The notes beneath the pieces are model-generated. The model did no database searches. It was not told the origin of the DNA and saw nothing but the letters and a program-made list of their open reading frames with translations. The translations under genes were made by a program, and so were the position numbers. From Shewanella woodyi ATCC 51908 (GTDB lineage: Bacteria > Pseudomonadota > Gammaproteobacteria > Enterobacterales > Shewanellaceae), in assembly GCF_000019525.1 (NCBI RefSeq), contig NC_010506.1, positions 2,232,001 through 2,296,000 on the forward strand: a stretch of DNA of 64,000 nucleotides, in the 5' to 3' direction. Each line of letters begins with the position of its first letter. Positions within the stretch are counted from its first letter, which is position 1. This document shows, in pieces, positions 20,505-28,771 of the stretch.

Positions 20505-20670
20505 TAAAAAGTTATTAGAGATCGTCGCTTGCCCTGTGTGTAAAGGGAAATTAGATTACGATAAAGCGAAACAGCAACTGATCTGTAAGCTTGACCGCTT
20601 AGCTTACCCGATAAATGATGGGATCCCTGTTCTTCTTGAGAATAAAGCTGAGAGTTGGGAAGAAGCCTAA
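20494..20670 (+). CDS. ycaR: Trm112 family small zinc-ribbon-like protein (YcaR-like)
   Basis: A 58-residue protein starting [14 protein letters not shown], with a CPVCKG knuckle at residues 13-18, a third Cys (LICKLD), and the [12 protein letters not shown] ending typical of bacterial Trm112/YcaR proteins. In E. coli the gene lies between lpxK and kdsB. Here it also overlaps lpxK (11 bases) but is followed by a terminator rather than kdsB. AAGGAAATAG upstream of the ATG is a plausible ribosome-binding site. The bacterial function is not settled. Confidence 0.88.
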   Translation: MSFDKKLLEIVACPVCKGKLDYDKAKQQLICKLDRLAYPINDGIPVLLENKAESWEEA

Positions 20671-20686
20671 TCTTAGCTATGTAGTC

Positions 20687-20716
20687 AAAAGCGCTTTTAC
20701 AAGCGCTTTTTTGTTT
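20687..20716 (+). terminator. Rho-independent terminator of the msbA-lpxK operon
   Basis: A perfect stem AAAAGCGCTT / AAGCGCTTTT with a TTAC loop and a following TTGTTT run, 16 bp after the Trm112-family stop. Confidence 0.88.
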
Positions 20717-20872
20717 CTCTTTCCTTGTGTTCTTTGTGATCTGTTTGATTTACCCTCTATCTTCACTGTTATCGATACTTGCTTGAGCACTCAAAGTGGA
20801 TTTTACTTTTTCGGTTTGCTTTAACTGGAGCAAATACGCATAATCACCTCTCATTTTCTCGGAGTAAATTGC

Positions 20873-21595
20873 GTGCCTAATCAGACCTTCAGATCTCTCG
20901 TTGATACAGTATTGAATGACAATAAGGGCGAGAGGGTTGTACGATTTGAACATCTTGGGCAGGTGTATTGGCTAAAGCAAGCGGAAAAGTTAACCGGTGC
21001 CATGCGTTTTTTAAAGGCCAATCCCAAAACTGCGATTCAAACTGAAATTGAGACATTAACTCAACTGGCTAAACAGGGAGCTCAGGTTCCCGAGCTTGTC
21101 TGTTTCGATGATAACTTTCTTGTTGTTGCCGATGTGGGCAAAACACTCAGTGAGTGGATAGTAAATCCTGAGGTTGATCAGGCAAAGCGCTTGAGAATCT
21201 TGACTGACAGTGGTGAAGCTTTAGCTAAACTTCACCGCTTAGGTCTAGCCCATGGTCGACCAGCATTAAGGGATATTAGCTGGCACGATGGCAAGATCAG
21301 TTTTATCGATTTTGAAGCAAGTCAGAACAGCAAAGATATTACCTATCAACAGAGGCGGGATATACTTGTTTATATTCATAGCCTTTACCGCTACCTAGGC
21401 CCTAACCATGAGATGATAACGCCGGTGATAAAGGCTTATCGTGACGCCGGAGGTGAGCATATTTGGCAAGAAGCTAAAGCTTGGATAGCTCCTTGGCAAT
21501 TTCTCTATTACGCCTTGTATCCGTTAAAAGATATTGGAGGCAAAGATCTTCGTCCCATCTATTGGTTGCTGTGGCATTTTAAGCAAGTTAATTAA
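20873..21595 (+). CDS. Kdo/WaaP- or BUD32-like small kinase-fold protein
   Basis: A 240-residue soluble protein with a minimal protein-kinase fold. AEKLTGAMRFLKANP would be the nucleotide-lysine region and QTEIETLTQLAKQGAQVPELV resembles helix C. The catalytic loop is AHGRPALRDISWHDGKI (about residues 143-159) and the metal-binding motif is FIDFEAS. This resembles lipopolysaccharide kinases and BUD32/RIO-type kinases more than classical Ser/Thr kinases. The start is a GTG at 20873 with GGAG 9 bases upstream. Its neighbourhood (msbA, lpxK) suggests an envelope substrate, but a terminator separates it from them. The substrate is unknown; it does not look like KdkA as I recall that sequence. Confidence 0.65.
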   Translation: MPNQTFRSLVDTVLNDNKGERVVRFEHLGQVYWLKQAEKLTGAMRFLKANPKTAIQTEIETLTQLAKQGAQVPELVCFDDNFLVVADVGKTLSEWIVNPEVDQAKRLRILTDSGEALAKLHRLGLAHGRPALRDISWHDGKISFIDFEASQNSKDITYQQRRDILVYIHSLYRYLGPNHEMITPVIKAYRDAGGEHIWQEAKAWIAPWQFLYYALYPLKDIGGKDLRPIYWLLWHFKQVN

Positions 21596-21651
21596 TGAGA
21601 TAGTCTTAGGGACTTAACCTTAAAGCATTTTATTGTTATCGTTAACACTTA

Positions 21652-21917
21652 ATACCAGTTGCATTAAGTATCTGACCATTCAGCGGGAGTTCAAAGCGCT
21701 GTAGGCAAGGCAGGGTATCGAAGCTAATAGTTATTCTATATCTAGAGACCCAAACGCAGCATAAAGTGCTTTGAAACCCGCACTATGTGAGCGTCTCAGG
21801 ATTTCCTCTTCTGCTTTGCATTGACTTAAAAGGGAATAACCATTTCTTAGTCAATGCGCCTTGAATAGAAAACCCTGAGGCACTCTGAATTGATTACATA
21901 CTTAATGCAATTGGTAT
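21652..21917. repeat. MITE-like palindromic repeat, copy A (266 bp)
   Basis: Terminal inverted repeats of 20 bases (ATACCAGTTGCATTAAGTAT at 21652-21671; its near-exact complement at 21898-21917, one mismatch). Internal arms also pair: 21683-21700 with 21765-21781 (GCGGG..TTCAAAGC), a TTGACTTAA / TTAGTCAA pair further right, and CTCAGGATTT / AAACCCTGAG. TA flanks both ends, compatible with a TA target duplication. No transposase or open frame lies inside. Same length and order of sub-blocks as copy B, but divergent sequence. Confidence 0.8.
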
Positions 21918-22163
21918 AAGCCACAAACATTAAAGCTTAATAAAAGGGAGTTAGTCTGCTCTTTTATCTCCTTTTAGGAGTGCTATGCTTTGGATTTTGT
22001 GTTGTGCTCAACTCTTCCAGCCGTTAAACTTCCGCCTCCAAAAATTTGGTTGGGCTAAGGTTTGGTAACATTGGGCTTATACGAACGTTAGCAGGTGAAT
22101 GTTCACTATTGGATCTATCCATTTATATTTTGACATGAAGAATAATCGCCCACAGGTAATAAC

Positions 22164-22448
22164 ATGATTAACCACTTTAGCGTGCTTGGCATTAAGGCAA
22201 GTGCAAATGAAGATGATATTAAGAAAGCATACAAACGTTTAGCAAACCGATTCCATCCGGATAAACTACTCGGTGCATCCGATGAAGATAAGCAGCAAGC
22301 TGAGGTACAACTTCAGCGAGTAAAGCAAGCTTATGAAGTGCTGTCTAACCCTAAACTTAAAAGCGCTTTTGTTAAAGACTTCAATAATGTCATTGTGACC
22401 GACCCTGCTGCCGCTATGCGCGAGCTGTGGGATCAATTTTATTCTTAA
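22164..22448 (+). CDS. atcJ: AtcJ, J-domain co-chaperone for cold adaptation
   Basis: A 94-residue protein. A J-domain occupies residues 1-68 (FSVLGIKASANEDDIKKAYKRLANRFHPDK, with the HPD motif, then QAYEVLSN), followed by a short C-terminal extension ending in AMRELWDQFYS. Size and layout match AtcJ of Shewanella oneidensis, a DnaK co-chaperone needed for growth at low temperature, whose extension contacts AtcC. It is first of four tightly spaced genes that I read as atcJABC. About 245 bp separate it from repeat copy A upstream. Confidence 0.85.
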   Translation: MINHFSVLGIKASANEDDIKKAYKRLANRFHPDKLLGASDEDKQQAEVQLQRVKQAYEVLSNPKLKSAFVKDFNNVIVTDPAAAMRELWDQFYS

Positions 22449-22466
22449 GTTAAATTCAGAGCAATC

Positions 22467-22964
22467 ATGGCAACATCACTTAATCTCTCACGCATTGATG
22501 AGTTAAAAGAGAATGCATACAGTAATATCGAGTCTTACAACGACCCTGATACCCCTAATGCTTTAGCGCAGTTTACTAGTCAAATTAAGGCTGTATTACT
22601 GGCAGATCCTGCTCTGCTTAACTCAGTACCTGAATACCTGCCAATAGCCCTCTATGACAGAGTTAAATTTCCCCCTGAGGCTAAGCTCAAGTGGTCAGGA
22701 TGGATAGATGAGGGGATACAACCAGAGTGGAATGACTTTAAAACTACGGTTGCATTTAATAATGCTGACATCCCATTGGTGATGGCTGTACGTGGTCACT
22801 CTGAGACACTTCTGATTGAGAGCTGTGCAGTGCTCTTTTTGTTAGAGAATCAAAATAATACACCATCTGCTAGTAAAGAGACCGATCAAGATGATGACAA
22901 TGACATCGAAGATGATGAAGACGGTTATTACGATCAGTACGATTACAATGAGGAGTACTCATGA
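22467..22964 (+). CDS. atcA: AtcA-like protein of the atcJABC cluster
   Basis: A 165-residue soluble protein with no recognised domain, assigned by position as the second gene of the Shewanella atcJABC cluster. The body (residues 1-130) is mixed. It contains KWSGWIDEGIQPEWNDF and ends in a strikingly acidic, Tyr-containing tail (about residues 138-165, nearly every second residue Asp or Glu). It starts 18 bp after atcJ and its stop overlaps the next ATG by 4 bases, so translation is coupled. Confidence 0.75.
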   Translation: MATSLNLSRIDELKENAYSNIESYNDPDTPNALAQFTSQIKAVLLADPALLNSVPEYLPIALYDRVKFPPEAKLKWSGWIDEGIQPEWNDFKTTVAFNNADIPLVMAVRGHSETLLIESCAVLFLLENQNNTPSASKETDQDDDNDIEDDEDGYYDQYDYNEEYS

Positions 22965-23716
22965 ATAATTTGATTGAAATTACCGCCGCTGAGATTAAGC
23001 AGTTGGCTGATGTAGAGCCTCAACAGGCGAGTAAGAAATTTGAGTTGATGGCGAATACCATGACCGATGAGGTTTTGGTTGAAGTGATTGAGCATATGGA
23101 TATTGTGACCTTGACTCAAATTAACAGCCACCACGATATCTCTTGTCCGTCGATCATGTCTGAGTTGATGAGTCCTGAGCAGATCCGAGATATTGTTTGT
23201 CAGCAGCCTCTTTATTGGGAGGAGAAGATTAAGAGTAATGCCGATGAATTAAGTCAGCATACTTTTGATTTTTTGACCTACCTTATCCGTATACAGGATA
23301 GCGAAGCTAAGCAGGTCGCTATTTTAGAGTGTATCGCTGAAGACCCTGCCGGTCTTTTCTACCTCTCTATTCCATTTATTGAGCTGATCCTTGGGCCATC
23401 GACAGATACTGATGTGCAGATCAATGATACTTATGATGATGAAGATGACGGTGAGACCATAGGTTTTAGTGATCGTAGTGCTGAGGAGGAAGCCCATAGC
23501 TTAAGCATTGATGACCCTCGCAGCCTGTTAGCTTTGATCCGTGAAATTGCACCAGATGTTGAAAAGTCGATTAAAAATCTGCTTCGTAGTGAAAACTCAG
23601 GCTGGATGAATATCATCAACAAATTTGTTAGTGAATTAGTTATTCAGGCTAAAGAGAAGAATCAAGTGGCTGATGAATACGCTGAAGTTGATGATATGTT
23701 TAGTTTTCTTGATTAA
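22961..23716 (+). CDS. atcB: AtcB-like protein of the atcJABC cluster
   Basis: A 251-residue, very acidic soluble protein assigned by position as third in atcJABC. AtcB of S. oneidensis has been reported to contact RNA polymerase; that is prior knowledge and not visible here. The sequence is largely helical, with an acidic break at about residues 153-170 (DTYDDEDDGE) and a C-terminus ending VDDMFSFLD. Overlap with atcA is 4 bases; atcC follows at 11 bp. No enzymatic motif recognised. Confidence 0.75.
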   Translation: MNNLIEITAAEIKQLADVEPQQASKKFELMANTMTDEVLVEVIEHMDIVTLTQINSHHDISCPSIMSELMSPEQIRDIVCQQPLYWEEKIKSNADELSQHTFDFLTYLIRIQDSEAKQVAILECIAEDPAGLFYLSIPFIELILGPSTDTDVQINDTYDDEDDGETIGFSDRSAEEEAHSLSIDDPRSLLALIREIAPDVEKSIKNLLRSENSGWMNIINKFVSELVIQAKEKNQVADEYAEVDDMFSFLD

Positions 23717-23727
23717 GGGCTCGGAAA

Positions 23728-24621
23728 ATGCAAATAGTATTACGAGATAATGATCAAGGGCCATTTTTAAGTAAAGTGTTAGCTTATGGCCAAGCTGAGT
23801 CCTTACTCGATGAAGCGCAGCTTGCTCAAATTAAGGCTAAAGCTGTGTTGATGAGCCTTAAGCTTGCCGATAAATTTTATAATAAGTATAAGATGCACTT
23901 GCTAGAGCATGCTGCCTTTGATGTTATCGGGGTGGTGAGTTTAGGCTTGATGGAGCAGAGCGAGCGAGATCTTAACCGTGGACTTAGCCTTTTGATGACA
24001 GCCGATGGTATCGTAAAGTCATTTCAAAAAGGTTGGAGCATGCTCACAACCGTGAGTAAGTATAAGCTTAGCGGTAAATCAATCTATGGCGATATAGATA
24101 AAGTCTTACTTGAAAAGGTCTCTTGCCCGAGTGACGCTCAGGAGTGGAGTGGATGGCAAGCTTATCAAGAGGCATTATCGGATTTTAATCGTCAAGAATC
24201 TGTGGTGAGTTTACTCAGGCAGTTTTATTCCCAAGCAAGTTACGACCCTTTAGATTGTTTAAGCCTTGAAAGTGTATTTGCTGAAGTGGTCTTGTATCGC
24301 TTGTTTTTTGGACCCGTTAAGATTAAGCAAGACCTTAAGCAACGTTTGGCCCATATTGAACTCGAAGAACATTGGTTTACCCTTGACCATATTGAACTTG
24401 AGATGAACAACACGCTTGGTGAGTTACCACCGGCGCTTGCTGAAACCATTAGTGTAGATTTAGGTAAGTATTTTGCTCCTGGGTTACTGCGTACCTTAAC
24501 TTTTGCTAAGGGCTACCGTGAACAGCTGTTAAAAGGGGTAAGTCCTGAGCGTTTGGAGCGACTAGAGTACAAAGAGGGGCTAACAGGTTTGTTAGGTTGG
24601 CCTATCTATATTGTGATGTAG
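23728..24621 (+). CDS. atcC: AtcC-like protein of the atcJABC cluster
   Basis: A 297-residue soluble, mostly helical protein, last in the atcJABC cluster. In S. oneidensis AtcC binds the C-terminal extension of AtcJ. The sequence begins MQIVLRDNDQGPFLSKVLAY and contains ALPPALAETISVDLGKYF-like helical stretches, without a family motif I can name. The cluster ends in a strong terminator right after this gene. Confidence 0.75.
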   Translation: MQIVLRDNDQGPFLSKVLAYGQAESLLDEAQLAQIKAKAVLMSLKLADKFYNKYKMHLLEHAAFDVIGVVSLGLMEQSERDLNRGLSLLMTADGIVKSFQKGWSMLTTVSKYKLSGKSIYGDIDKVLLEKVSCPSDAQEWSGWQAYQEALSDFNRQESVVSLLRQFYSQASYDPLDCLSLESVFAEVVLYRLFFGPVKIKQDLKQRLAHIELEEHWFTLDHIELEMNNTLGELPPALAETISVDLGKYFAPGLLRTLTFAKGYREQLLKGVSPERLERLEYKEGLTGLLGWPIYIVM

Positions 24622-24642
24622 TGCCATCCGTTAGATAAACAG

Positions 24643-24677
24643 AAAGCGGAAACACCGATGGGTGTTTCCGCTTTTTT
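24643..24677. terminator. Bidirectional terminator after atcC
   Basis: An 11-bp stem GCGGAAACACC / GGTGTTTCCGC with a GATG loop, A-run upstream and TTTTTT downstream. It serves atcC and the convergent hydrolase gene. Confidence 0.92.
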
Positions 24678-24691
24678 ATACCTTTTTATGA

Positions 24692-25567
24692 CTATTTTTT
24701 TAGCCCGTTATAGAGAGTGTCTATCCATTTTTTCTCTGAAATAAACCTCCACTCCCAAGCTTGCCATTTCTCAGGCATACCTTCAGCTTGGATCTCATCA
24801 AGGGTCTGCTGTGCTTGCAACTTGCTCTCCATCCAATTGATGGATGCATCAAGCATATGCTTAAATCGGATCAGGTCATTTCTAGTTGCAAGTGATCCAT
24901 GGCCTGGGATCACCTTGGTTTCATCATCAATTTTGCGGATCATCGCAGCGACATTGTTACGGTAGCCTTTAACGGAGCCGCCAGCGTTGAGATCGATATA
25001 GGGAAACCTATCTTTAAAGAAAAGATCTCCCATATGGAGGACGCTTTTGTCCTGCCAAAGCACAATACTGTCGCCGTCAGTGTGGCCCGGCCCCATATGT
25101 AACAGCTGAAGGTTTTCCCCATTAAAATGTATGTTAATACCTTCATGGTAAGTGATGCTAGGTAAACCTTCAGGTGTGTAGCTTGTGTTGCCAGAGAGAC
25201 GAGAGAGCACATTATGGTGGGCTAAAATTACCCCATCAATGCCAAATAGATTATTGCCCCCAGTATGATCCCCGTGATAGTGGGTATTGACCACATATTT
25301 GGGTTTACCTGTTTGTATTTTTGATAGAGCCGCAGAGATCTTATCGGCTAGAGGTGCAAATTGATTATCTATGATAAGGATACCGTCACTGCCGGCAGAA
25401 ACGCCAATATTGCCACCTGAGCCTGTAAACATGTAACTGGTTTCTGTTAGTTGCTGAGGTGTTATCTCCACATCTTTAAATCTGTCATCGTTTGCAAACG
25501 CAGAGGTTGTGAGTAGATAACTTAAGCTTACACTGAGCAGTAAACGAGTGTTCATCATATGGGCCAT
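24692..25567 (-). CDS. Secreted metallo-beta-lactamase-fold hydrolase
   Basis: A 291-residue protein with an N-terminal signal peptide (LLLSVSLSYLLTTSAFA), so it is periplasmic or exported. Zinc-site motifs are present: THYHGDHTGG (HxHxDH), GPGHTDGDS and IPGHGSL. The overall order fits the MBL superfamily (cyclase/hydrolase-like) better than a named beta-lactamase class; substrate unknown. Two starts are possible: ATG at 25567 (A-rich upstream with weak AAAAAAG) and ATG at 25558. The gene stands alone between terminators. Confidence 0.8.
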   Translation of the reverse strand: MAHMMNTRLLLSVSLSYLLTTSAFANDDRFKDVEITPQQLTETSYMFTGSGGNIGVSAGSDGILIIDNQFAPLADKISAALSKIQTGKPKYVVNTHYHGDHTGGNNLFGIDGVILAHHNVLSRLSGNTSYTPEGLPSITYHEGINIHFNGENLQLLHMGPGHTDGDSIVLWQDKSVLHMGDLFFKDRFPYIDLNAGGSVKGYRNNVAAMIRKIDDETKVIPGHGSLATRNDLIRFKHMLDASINWMESKLQAQQTLDEIQAEGMPEKWQAWEWRFISEKKWIDTLYNGLKK

Positions 25568-25638
25568 CTTTTTTATTAATTATGTTACTTAAGATAACCT
25601 TAGGTTGGGTTTATCACAACAAATTCAGCACTTGGTAA

Positions 25639-25668
25639 CAACAAAGGCTGCTTTTGCAGCCTTTGTTT
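25639..25668 (-). terminator. Terminator after the RND efflux operon
   Basis: An 11-bp stem ACAAAGGCTGC / GCAGCCTTTGT with a four-base loop, and TTGTTGTT following on the minus strand. Located just past the stop of the last RND gene. Confidence 0.8.
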
Positions 25669-25693
25669 CACATAATCAGAGCTTTTTGCTATA

Positions 25694-28600
25694 TTAATTT
25701 GCCCAAGGAAGCAGTCTCCTTGATACGCGATCTGCTTGTCCCAATTTCACCGCAGCGCCAAATCGCATTCTATAGAGTGCTTGGTAGCATAGGGGGACCA
25801 GATATAAACTGGTGACTGTAGAGAAAGTCAGCCCGCCAATAATAGCGATAGCCATCGGTGAATAGGAGGGACCGCCGCCACCTAGTTGAGTATCACCCAT
25901 TGCAAGAGGAATAAGCCCTAGAACGGTGGTACCAACAGTCATCAATACCGGACGTAAGCGTGAGTTACATACTTGGCTGATGGTGTCAGATAACTTATCC
26001 AGATCTGGTGACATTTGATTTATCTGATCGACCAACACTATGCCGTTATTCACCACCACTCCCATTAAGATCAAAATACCTATCATGGGCATTATATCCA
26101 TGGAGGTTCCGGTAAACAGTAGTGCCCAAAATACCCCTGTGATAGAGAACAGAATGGATGTGATAATGGCCGTTGGTAGTAGCAATGATTCAAACAGAGC
26201 GGCCATTACGATATAGATCATGGCAATCGCTAAGATCATGTTGGTTGCCATTATGGCTTCATCTTCATCCTGTTTCTGAAAACCGCCTCTTAGGGAGTAG
26301 TCATAACCCGATGGGAAGTTAACCGCTTCCATAATCTTGGTTATCTCCTCCTGTGCCTCTTCCATTGTAAGGTCATCAAGGTTAGCACCAATAGAAAGAG
26401 CCGTTTGCCTGTCATAGTGTCTTATCGTGTCGAATCTGGCTTGGATATTAACCTTGGCTAAACTCCCTAGCGTGTACACTCGGTCATCAATTCGTATGAT
26501 AGGTAGCTGCTTGAGTTTCTCAAGAGATAGGCGCCATTGCTGCTCAAAGGCGAGCTCAATTCGCAGTTCGCCATTAGGGTCGTGGCGGAAGGATCTCAGC
26601 TGGCTTCCACGCAGTGCCATGGAGATATTAGCGGCTATTTCGTTAAGCTTTAAGTCAAGACGAGCAGCTAAATCTCGGTCGATATGAATAATGACCTCCT
26701 GCTGCGCCCCACTTAATTCAGAACGTACATCAGTTAACCCTTCAATAGAGGAGAGTTGGGGAATAACCTGCTCGCTGAGTTTGATGAGTTCGCTGGTGGA
26801 TCGGCCTGTAAGCGAAACCCTGAGCCCATTATCATCATTACCCCAACCAAACTGAGGTTTTGCGATGGAAAACTTAGGAAACCCTTCACGTATGGTTTTC
26901 TTAAGCACCTTCATGTCGACCTCTGTATCTTCATTGAGGATAAGTGTTGATTGACCGCGGTCGGCAGAGAAGTAGCTATAGACTGAATCTATCTGGAACG
27001 CCTCTTTATTGGCATAAAGGTAGGTTTCCATCTTGGTTATCATCGCTTCGGTGACATCTAAACTATGACGTCCCTCTACCTGATAGTTAATATAGAGTCG
27101 ATTATTTCCCTCACCATCGGATTTATCTTGTTTTACCATACTAATAGGCAGGGCTGTCGTGGCCAGTATGATAAGGGCGATAACACCTGAAGTTTTAGGA
27201 TGAGATAAGATCCAGTTCAAACTACGTTGGTAGTTGATACGCAGTTTGCTGTCTTTTTTCTCCGGCTCTATTTCAAAATGCATCTTGCTTAACATAAGAG
27301 GTAGTAAAGTTTTCGCCACTAACAGTGATGCAGCTAGTGAAATACAGATGGCGATAGCGACATGTTCTAAGAAGATGGTTAGCTCGACCTTCACGCCAAA
27401 AATATTGGGTAAAAACACAATCGCCGTCGTCAGGGTACCTGCTAAAACAGCTAGAGAGACCTTATTTACACCGGTTAATATTGCATTATCACTTTCAGCT
27501 TGCCCATCATTTAACTGCGAACTCTGTGAGTTTTTCTGAGCTTGTTTCTCCTGTAATACACTTTCGGTGACCACAACGGCATTATCGATAAGCATACCGA
27601 CAGCTAGCAGTAGCCCCATCATTGAGAGGATGTTTAGGCTGTAACCGAGCAAGTACATCGCCGCTAATGTCATGCAGATAGAGATAGGTACAGAGGTGAC
27701 CACGACCAATGTCATTTTTAGATTACGTAGAAACAGATATAGCACAGCGAATGAGAGTAGGGCGCCGATGAGACCTGCTGTTAGTAGATCTTCTAATGAT
27801 GAGGTTACCCCATAGGCTTGATCTTCCATGACAAACAATTTTACCCCATTAAATTGAGGATCTTGCTTGGCGCTTTCAATCACTTTCATCACACGTTTAG
27901 AAACATCAACTAAGTTGGCTCCTGATTCTTTAAATACGTCTAGACCCACAGCATACTTCTGATCTAAATGGCGGCCATCTAAACGCTCTGGCAGGGAGAA
28001 ATTGACGGTGGCAATATCCCCTAAAGTGACCCCAGGTTTAAGCACGAGTGCATTTATGTCATCAAGATCCCTAAACTCACCTTTTGGCGAGACTTGATAG
28101 ACTTGAGAGCCAGTACGTAAGACGCCTGCATTGACAACAAAGTTCTCCTGTCGCAGTCGGCGATTTAACGCTTGTATTGAGATGTTGCTTGAAGAGAGTT
28201 TATCTGCATTTAAACGTATCTCGATCTGTTTTTGCTCAACACCATAGAGGGTGACTTGTGAGACACCCTCCACTCGTTCAAGGGGGCGTTTAAGCTGCTT
28301 ATCTAGCAGGTCAAAAGCGCCAGAGAGTTCACGATCGCTCGATATTCTTAAATTGAGCACTGGCATATCGGCGGTTGAGAACTGGCGGATTAACACGCGC
28401 TCGACATCCTTGGGTAACAGATGTCTTACGGCGTCGATCTTCTCTCTCGCTTCCAAGCTTTTAGTGGCAACATTCTGTCCCCACTTCATTTTCAACTCAA
28501 TCTCTGCACCATTTTGTGATGAGTTTGAACGCATCTCCTCAATGCCGCTCATGGTCGCCAGTGACTCTTCGAGTACGCGGGTGATATCACGCTCCACTTC

Positions 28601-28771
28601 TGCCGGTGTAGACCCTTTATAAGGGACTTCGATATTTACCTGTGGTATATCGATCCCTGGGAACATCTCTAGCGGCAGTAGACGACTGGAAGCGAGACCA
28701 AAGAGGAGTATGGCAACGAAAAACATGCTCGTTGTCACAGGCCTTTTAATGGCTAAACGGGTTAAGTTCAT
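25694..28771 (-). CDS. RND efflux pump inner-membrane subunit (second of two)
   Basis: A 1025-residue HAE1/AcrB-family transporter with twelve expected membrane helices, two large periplasmic loops and the typical N-terminus LAIKRPVTTSMFFVAILLFG. Helix 4 contains the proton-relay acidic residues (GMLIDNAVVVTES, about residues 395-407) and the C-terminal half repeats the pattern (GVVVNNGIVLVDQIN). Its start overlaps the upstream RND gene by 4 bases. It differs in sequence from that neighbour, so the pump may be heteromeric or the two may have different substrates. No outer-membrane channel gene is nearby. Confidence 0.88.
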   Translation of the reverse strand: MNLTRLAIKRPVTTSMFFVAILLFGLASSRLLPLEMFPGIDIPQVNIEVPYKGSTPAEVERDITRVLEESLATMSGIEEMRSNSSQNGAEIELKMKWGQNVATKSLEAREKIDAVRHLLPKDVERVLIRQFSTADMPVLNLRISSDRELSGAFDLLDKQLKRPLERVEGVSQVTLYGVEQKQIEIRLNADKLSSSNISIQALNRRLRQENFVVNAGVLRTGSQVYQVSPKGEFRDLDDINALVLKPGVTLGDIATVNFSLPERLDGRHLDQKYAVGLDVFKESGANLVDVSKRVMKVIESAKQDPQFNGVKLFVMEDQAYGVTSSLEDLLTAGLIGALLSFAVLYLFLRNLKMTLVVVTSVPISICMTLAAMYLLGYSLNILSMMGLLLAVGMLIDNAVVVTESVLQEKQAQKNSQSSQLNDGQAESDNAILTGVNKVSLAVLAGTLTTAIVFLPNIFGVKVELTIFLEHVAIAICISLAASLLVAKTLLPLMLSKMHFEIEPEKKDSKLRINYQRSLNWILSHPKTSGVIALIILATTALPISMVKQDKSDGEGNNRLYINYQVEGRHSLDVTEAMITKMETYLYANKEAFQIDSVYSYFSADRGQSTLILNEDTEVDMKVLKKTIREGFPKFSIAKPQFGWGNDDNGLRVSLTGRSTSELIKLSEQVIPQLSSIEGLTDVRSELSGAQQEVIIHIDRDLAARLDLKLNEIAANISMALRGSQLRSFRHDPNGELRIELAFEQQWRLSLEKLKQLPIIRIDDRVYTLGSLAKVNIQARFDTIRHYDRQTALSIGANLDDLTMEEAQEEITKIMEAVNFPSGYDYSLRGGFQKQDEDEAIMATNMILAIAMIYIVMAALFESLLLPTAIITSILFSITGVFWALLFTGTSMDIMPMIGILILMGVVVNNGIVLVDQINQMSPDLDKLSDTISQVCNSRLRPVLMTVGTTVLGLIPLAMGDTQLGGGGPSYSPMAIAIIGGLTFSTVTSLYLVPLCYQALYRMRFGAAVKLGQADRVSRRLLPWAN

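Noticed and set aside
21596..21651. Possible attachment site or tRNA near repeat copy A
   Set aside because: No tRNA-like fold or integrase gene is present.
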